In this document: positions 58,838-64,000 of the stretch, in pieces
Layout of the letters: every line of letters begins with the position of its first letter
How positions within the stretch are numbered: position 1 is the first letter of the stretch
DNA from: Dendrocalamus latiflorus
Lineage: Eukaryota; Streptophyta; Magnoliopsida; Poales; Poaceae
Assembly (NCBI GenBank): GCA_017311315.1
Contig: CM029650.1
Span: 21,423,374 to 21,487,373 of the forward strand
Direction of reading: 5' to 3'
Length of the DNA stretch: 64,000 bases
Position numbers and translations under genes: made by a program
The notes under the pieces: model-generated
Told to the model about the DNA's origin: nothing
Databases searched by the model: none
What the model saw: the letters and a program-made list of their open reading frames with translations, nothing else

Positions 58838-60807
58838 TGTTATGAATCTTAGTTTATAGGGGGGTAAACACCGCCGAGTGGATGGTGTAGAGAGAGAGAC
58901 TATATATGAGAATGACTTTGTTATTTCTTACCTGCTTCCAATAGCATGTGGCAGCCCCCCTTATACAGATGAGCTCCCCCTATCAGATAGAATCTAATCT
59001 CAACCCATATCTATAACAAATAGAAACTAATTTCATATCTCTAAAAAAATATAAACTAATCTCTAACTTCGTAATAGTGAACCGGTTGGGCCTAAGGCCC
59101 ACGTCCATGACAATAGTCCTCGAGTTGCTAGGCGGTGGCTATGGTTGCAGTTCCACGTCGACGAAGTGTAGCGTTTTCGGCTAAATAGTGGCTGCAAAAG
59201 TAGACAAATGTTTTTCTTTTTTTTAACAAGCCGGTGTTAGTTACAAAACCGACCGACTGGATCACACCCAGGAGGCTAAGACTTGACCAAAGAAAAAAGT
59301 GCGGTGGCTCTAGCGGCTTCAGCTGCGGTGGCTCCGACGACCGCGCGGGGGGGGGGGGGGGGTGGCAGCTCGACTCCGGCAACTTGTCGGCCAGAGCAAC
59401 GACCCCGCAAGCGGCAGGGGTCTGCTTCGGGGTCGAGCAAAGCCACACGGTACGGAGCAATAGCGGCAACGGTAGGCGGAGAGCTCCGACGGCGAAGACA
59501 GGTGGAGAGCCCCACGATAGGCGGAGAGCTTCGACGGCGACGACAGGCGGAGAGCCCCACGGCGGCAACGGCAGGCGGAGAGCAGCGACGGCGACCAGCT
59601 CGAGAGCAAATCGAGTGGCGGCAGTCTTACGGGCAAGTAAGGCAGAGGGCCCCGACGGCGATGGCAGGCGGAGAGCCCCGGGGCAGCAACGGCAGGCGGA
59701 GAGCCCCGACAGCGACCGGCTCCAAGGTAGATCGAGAGGCGGCATTGCGGAAAAGCAGCGGCCTTATGGGCGAGTGCCCGTGCCAGATGACAGGAAAGCG
59801 GAGGCGGTGATGGGCTTGTTCCGGAAGCACACCGAGATGCCATGGTTCTAGAAGGTGTCGGTCTGTCGGAGTCGGTGAAGTGGAGTCGGCATGCAACGGC
59901 GCTAGTAGCCACCACGACGCAGAAGGGTCGGAACGAGAAGTCGACGGAGGTGACGTTTCTGGAGAAGACCTTTGTCCCAAAGCGTACGGACTGCTCGCAG
60001 TAGCGGTCCATGAGCTCGGCGCCGAGGATGCCATCGGGAAGACCCAGGAAGTACTCGATGTCGCGGTGGTGGCGAACACACGGGACATCCAAAGCCACGT
60101 GGCGAGTTTGGAGTAAAGGCGCCTCCTGTGCAACTCCGCGGTTGCTTGGAGCAGCATCGCTGCCTCTACTTCAATCAACACTGTCGCCGTCACGGGGTGT
60201 GGCTTGTACCTTTTGCGCTGACCTGGGAAGATGCCACGCCGGCAACGCTTGAAGACGCATCACTGTCCGTGCCGGATGAATGAGCAGCAGTAGCAACGCC
60301 GTTGCCATGGCACGGCCATCATTGCTCCAGCCCCTTGTGTCATCGTAGATCGCACAGCAACGGCTGCTTGTGCCTTCTTTGTTTCCATTATTTTCTTCAA
60401 CATACTCTCTATATTCTTGAGTCTACCGAGGATTTCTTTATAGCCAGCAATGATCTTGCCACCTGTTAACTCGGCAGCAGAAGCCATGGTGTTGGCTCTA
60501 ATACCAAATTTTTATAAACCTTAGTTCATAAGGGGTAAACACCGCCGAGAGGATGGCCGGGCGGCGTCGTCGTAGAAAGAGGGAGACTATAAATGAGAAT
60601 AACTTTGTTATTTCTTGCCTGCTTCCAATAGCATGCGGCAGCCCCCCTATATAGATGGGCTCCCCCTAACAGATAGAATCTAATCTCAACCATATCTCTA
60701 ACAAATAGAAACTAATATCATATATCTAATCATATCTCTAAAAATAGAAACTAATTTCTAACCTCCTAAAATTGAACCGGTTGGGCATATGACCCACGCC
60801 CATGACA
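58838..60807 (-). mobile_element. Non-autonomous LTR retrotransposon with captured gene sequence
   Basis: LTRs are 58838-59112 and about 60509-60807, sharing GGTAAACACCGCCGAG and TGCTTCCAATAGCATG. The target GTAAT is duplicated at 58833-58837 and 60808-60812. A primer-binding sequence TGGTATTAGAGCC lies next to the right LTR on the minus strand. A short gag-like frame, MASAAELTGGKIIAGYKEIL, starts just after it near 60,487. The middle (59,340-59,760) is a GC-rich tandem array of GGCGGAGAGCCCCGACGGCG-type units with a G18 run. It sits in an intron of the NOL6-like gene. Confidence 0.85.
59815..60085 (-). pseudogene. Captured thioredoxin-reductase-like fragment
   Basis: The minus-strand frame includes YFLGLPDGILGAELMDRY, QSVRFGTKVFSRNVTSVDFS and RLHFTDSD, followed in another frame by NHGIS and FRNKPIT. 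This order matches NADPH-dependent thioredoxin reductases of the plant NTRA/NTRB type, in the FAD-domain segment before the CxxC site. The redox CxxC and the NADPH domain are missing, and the frame changes near 59,880. It lies between the LTRs, so it was probably captured and moved by the retroelement. Confidence 0.7.
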
Positions 60808-62013
60808 GTAATATTATCCCATTGTGATGTAACACAACTCAAAAGAGATTATATGGTTATACCTGTATCATGACTTCTAAAGATCGAATGCAAGTTGCTG
60901 TAAAATTTGGCAGCCTCTGAGAATAACTCTTTTTCATATGCCAATGGATGAGGTTCAGGAGGAAACACTGGTGTGTCTAAAAGCTGGCACAAGCAAAAGT
61001 GAAATGCAAGAAAATGTCATATCCAATGAGGAAAATAGTGAAAAAAAATAAACAGGATATAAAAAAAGTAAAAAATGCTATGTCTAACCTGAGTCTAGAG
61101 GTTGCACGGTGGATATTTTAAGAGGAACATCATCCAATAGACGCAACTGCTTAACTAAAGTATCAAAGGCTTCGAACAAAGCTCCAGAAGATGAGACTGG
61201 ATCTCTGTATAATTCCAATTAAGCCCACAACCAAGGACATCTAAATCACCAGATAGAAAGCTCAGAAACTTACCTTGGCCACCAACCAGGGGGCAAAAGT
61301 CAAGCTGATCAACAACATAAATCAAATCTTCCTTCTGCAATGACAAATGCTTGGTAAGCACATAATCAGCAATTCTTTTGAAAATTGTGTGCTTCTCCCA
61401 AGACTCACATTCCCACACTGCAGTTTAGAAAGGAGCATCCATTAAGAACTGTATTTATTCAATTTATGCATGCTCTTCACAGGCAATGAGTAGAAATACA
61501 ATGCAGCAGTTACCTGTGCTTTCAGCAATAGTTCCATCTTTAAATCTCCTAAGTTCAGCTTTCTTTCCCCTAAATTTAACAGCCTTGGGATACGAGAGCA
61601 ATGCATATTAGTGTGTTAGATCGCATAATTACAGTTAATCATTGTTTCAATGTTTCGTAATCTATAAAAGGAAAAATAGCTCATCACGATTCTCAGGGTT
61701 TGGACCAATATCAACAAGACAAAAACTCTTTTCCAATGAGCTAAACATTATGCCAACAAGCAGTGGACTGCTACCCTATAAAGGTGTGCTCTGCCACTGG
61801 ATTGAAATGCAAAGAAAAAGTGGTCACTTATACTTGTTACATACATCCATTATATTCCATTCAGGTGTGCTTCTCCACAGGACACGGATCATCTTTGTTC
61901 TATCTGTAAGTCCTTGTTGCAGCAAGGACTGAACATCTTTTTCAAGTACTCTCCAAGATTCATCATCCAAGCAAAAGCTTAATGCAGTAACTTTAGAGTT
62001 CCCCTCCAAGTTT

Positions 62014-62943
62014 TGTAAGAAGGAATGGATGTTCTGTATTGCAATAGCCCATGGGGCATATATATATAATACAAAGGACACAAGGACACAAACCCTAACA
62101 TATGGGAAAAGATCTAAATACCCTTAACACCCCCCTCAAATGCAAAGCGTATGCAATAGCATTGCATTTGGAAGGGTTAACACTAATAATAGAGATTATC
62201 CAAAATCCATGTCTTGAAGATATCGTTGCGTGCGACTCTTGAAAAATTGTGTCGAATCAAGCCGAAAAGGGAGATAGAAGCATAGCGGCACAGATCGAAG
62301 CCCGAGATGGCGGCAGCGCAATGCACAAGACACGCAACGGAGGCGCGGTGCAAAAAGAAGCGCAGCGGCTTTAGAAATTTGGGGCGGCGGCTCAAAGAGA
62401 AGCGGCGGCATTATAGAGACTTCTACGATCTGTAGCGGCTCAAATATAAAAGCAGCGGCTGCGACTATACGAAAGGAAGAAGAGAACCACACCCATCCGA
62501 GAGGATGAACCCTGGCTAGCAAAGCAGTCGGCTGACTGACAGAAATTTTGTGGACTCGCACAACTTTGACGATATGGAGAAACTATGGATTTGGATGGAC
62601 GCAACGGAAGACTCAAAAACAGAAAGACTCAACGAGACGACTGAACGAGACGACACAGGATAACTCCCTCCCTCCACTGTCTCTTCACTCCCTCCACTCC
62701 ACTAATATAGAAGAACTATATTCCCATTGACATGGTATCAGAGTAAGGTTTCAAAACTCAGCTCACCTCCAGCAGTGGAAGCGGCGCTGGAGGTGAGCTG
62801 AGCTGGTTTGAAACCTTGCTCTGATACCATGTAAGAAGGAATGGATGTTCTGTATTGCAATAGCCCATGGGGCATATATATAATACAAAGGACACAAGGA
62901 CACAAACCCTAACATATGGAAAAAGACCTAAATAACCTTAACA
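62014..62943 (-). mobile_element. TRIM-like miniature LTR retrotransposon inside a NOL6 exon
   Basis: Direct repeats of 116 and 114 bp (62014-62129 and 62830-62943) start TGTAAGAAGGAATGG and end CCTTAACA. The target AGTTT is duplicated at 62009-62013 and 62944-62948. Reading on the minus strand, a primer-binding site TGGTATCAGAGC follows the right LTR and a purine tract TTGAGGGGGG precedes the left LTR. The 700-bp interior encodes no element protein. The insertion lies eight bases into an exon of the NOL6-like gene. Confidence 0.92.
62731..62831. repeat. Inverted repeat duplicating the primer-binding site
   Basis: A 101-bp palindrome begins CATGGTATCAGAGTAAGG and ends with the near-inverse CCTTGCTCTGATACCATG. 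The arms of about 43 bases also contain TCAGCTCACCTCCAGC and its inverse. A short GC-rich loop separates them. Confidence 0.85.
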
Positions 62944-63000
62944 AGTTTAACCTGACAGTAACAGCAAGCAATATCAAGTGAGAACACGATCAGATTCTTA

Positions 63001-63220
63001 GGGCATGTCTGATTCTTTGGCTAGCCGCCTAGCCTTGCTAGTGGGCAAGGCAATCCTTGCTAGTGGAGAAGAGCCAATTTGGCTCCCCCTCAAAAGCAAG
63101 GAAATCACTGCTTGACTTGCCCAAAAGTAAGGCTAGGCAAGGGTACCAAACATGCATCCCTTCCCACTAACTTTGCTAAACAAGGTTAAGCACGGGTGAG
63201 CAAAGGAACCAAGCATGCCC
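63001..63220. mobile_element. Small inverted-repeat MITE in a NOL6 intron
   Basis: The left end reads GGGCATGTCTGATTCTTTGG. The right end, reversed, reads GGGCATGCTTGGTTCCTTTG. TTA precedes and ATA follows, so the target duplication is imperfect. It lies between two exons of the NOL6-like gene. Confidence 0.6.
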
Positions 63221-63842
63221 ATAGTTTCTATCTTTACTTAGGATTGGATAGGTAATCAAAATTTCACAACTTGCAAGCTAATGGAAAAGTCTCCAATCTG
63301 GGAATTATACTAGTAAGGGAAAATTAGCTCAATGACATTCTGAAAATGTGCAAATTGGAGTGCGTGGAGTTTTGGAATGGGTATAGGAAAGGAATGATTA
63401 TCACTATCTTCCAAAATCACACACGCGCGCGCACAAGCACAACGTAACTTGATAGTATCAGGCTCAGCATGTGCTGCACAGCTCTCTCGGATAGAGGTTC
63501 CAGTTCCAGTTAAAGTGCAAAACACGATATGCATGACAGTGACGCATCATAATTTGCTTAATTCAACATACCTCAAGCATGAATCAAACTTAGCACCAAA
63601 ATCATCCTTGGTCACAAAAAGCTCTTCAAATCCGCCATCTTTGCATTTATCAAGGCAATTAAGTGTGCAAGCTGCCTCATCTTGAAGCTGAACATAAAAA
63701 TGCATCATTAGATTAAGGTGGAGATATAACAGTTCAACTCAAAGAAATTTGCAAAGCTTTATCACAAATGTGGAGTGCATATTCTGAACATAAAGAGTCA
63801 AAAAAACAACTAAACTAAACTTCTACCAGGGAAGGTTGGATC

Positions 63843-63985
63843 TGTTAAGGAGATAGAGTTGTATTAGGATATAGAGTTTGTATTCTATTCCATATATGCC
63901 TTATCTCTATATAGCATATCCTCTTGTACTCTCCTATATATATGGCCCTTTGGGTCTCATATCAATATACACAATATTCATAACA
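63843..63985 (+). mobile_element. LTR and primer-binding site at the window edge
   Basis: The sequence TGTTAAGGAGATAGAG... ends TTCATAACA and is followed at once by TGGTATCAGAGCC (63986-63998). This is a 143-bp 5' LTR of a copia-type or TRIM element that continues beyond the window. It may be what separates the NOL6-like exons from their 5' part. Confidence 0.8.
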
Positions 63986-64000
63986 TGGTATCAGAGCCTA

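Larger units (their letters stand above)
57951..63687 (-). pseudogene. NOL6: Partial, disrupted NOL6/Nrap-type nucleolar protein gene
   Basis: Eleven exons, in order: 63687-63572, 62951-61845 (interrupted), 61775-61680, 61583-61514, 61417-61274, 61202-61089, 60983-60863, 58679-58597, 58532-58414, 58313-58193, 58088-57951. Diagnostic pieces are GSSPLLVGIMFSSLEKSF, LVDIGPNPENRDE, KKAELRRFKDGTIAEST, LEGSGNWPLDPVAIEKTKSA and AKRWIAAHLFSSFISEEAVE. NOL6/Utp22 works in the small-subunit processome for 18S rRNA maturation. Lesions: an LTR element inside exon 2 of the series, net frame loss in the 60863-60983 exon, CT instead of GT after 61680, and a 9-nt gap in 61514-61583. Phases agree at most other junctions. 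The 5' part lies outside the window or is lost, and the 3' exons are absent. Confidence 0.82.

Noticed and set aside
59128..59851. Long frames on both strands at 59.1-59.8 kb
   Set aside because: They come from a GC-rich tandem repeat inside an LTR element.
1..64000. CRISPR arrays, bacterial operons or prophage
   Set aside because: The sequence is eukaryotic, with introns and plant transposons; tandem repeats seen are minisatellites without spacer structure.

Overview
The window is plant nuclear DNA, almost certainly from a grass. The evidence is split genes with GT-AG introns, GC-rich first exons, and a dense mix of grass-type transposons (Tourist and Stowaway MITEs, hAT, Mutator-like and PIF/Harbinger elements, copia and gypsy LTRs, a tRNA-derived SINE). 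I cannot name the species. About 16% of the window is one large, apparently intact gene. The rest is mobile DNA, gene fragments and decayed sequence.

Region 1 (1-13 kb) is nested transposons: a GC-rich minisatellite block, a Tourist-like MITE, an element with long inverted repeats split by a 4.75-kb solo LTR, a hAT element, and an older gypsy-type LTR with a Harbinger element inside it.

Region 2 (13-23 kb) holds a truncated two-exon copy of the main gene, a gag-only copia element with three nonsense codons, another hAT element and a SIRE-like solo LTR.

Region 3 (23.3-33.7 kb) is the main gene: an 18-exon reading frame of about 2,661 codons with an N-terminal SAP (DNA-binding) domain, basic RRSRR/RSTRK repeats, two KEN motifs, and a 3' half built by repeated exon duplication. 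An E2F-type site lies upstream. Its biochemical function is not known to me.

Region 4 (34-49 kb) contains an egg-cell-secreted (EC1-like) pseudogene, many MITEs, and two Harbinger elements one inside the other. The inner one carries a broken Myb/SANT gene, the start of a transposase gene, and a captured piece of a FAD-dependent monooxygenase gene.

Region 5 (49.5-56.3 kb) has ZPR1-like exons, a hAT transposase tail, a copia gag relic, and a 3.9-kb palindrome with 1.79-kb arms and a 20-bp loop. Each arm carries a 344-bp exon resembling part of a plant ribosome-inactivating protein. A SINE sits in only one arm.

Region 6 (56.4-64 kb) is a minus-strand partial copy of a NOL6/Nrap-type nucleolar protein gene with eleven recognisable exons. 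A miniature LTR element interrupts one exon, another exon is frameshifted, an LTR element with thioredoxin-reductase-like sequence occupies an intron, and a three-copy 509-bp tandem repeat follows the last visible exon. Apart from the SAP-domain gene, I see no intact host gene. All homology statements come from recognition by eye, not from database searches.
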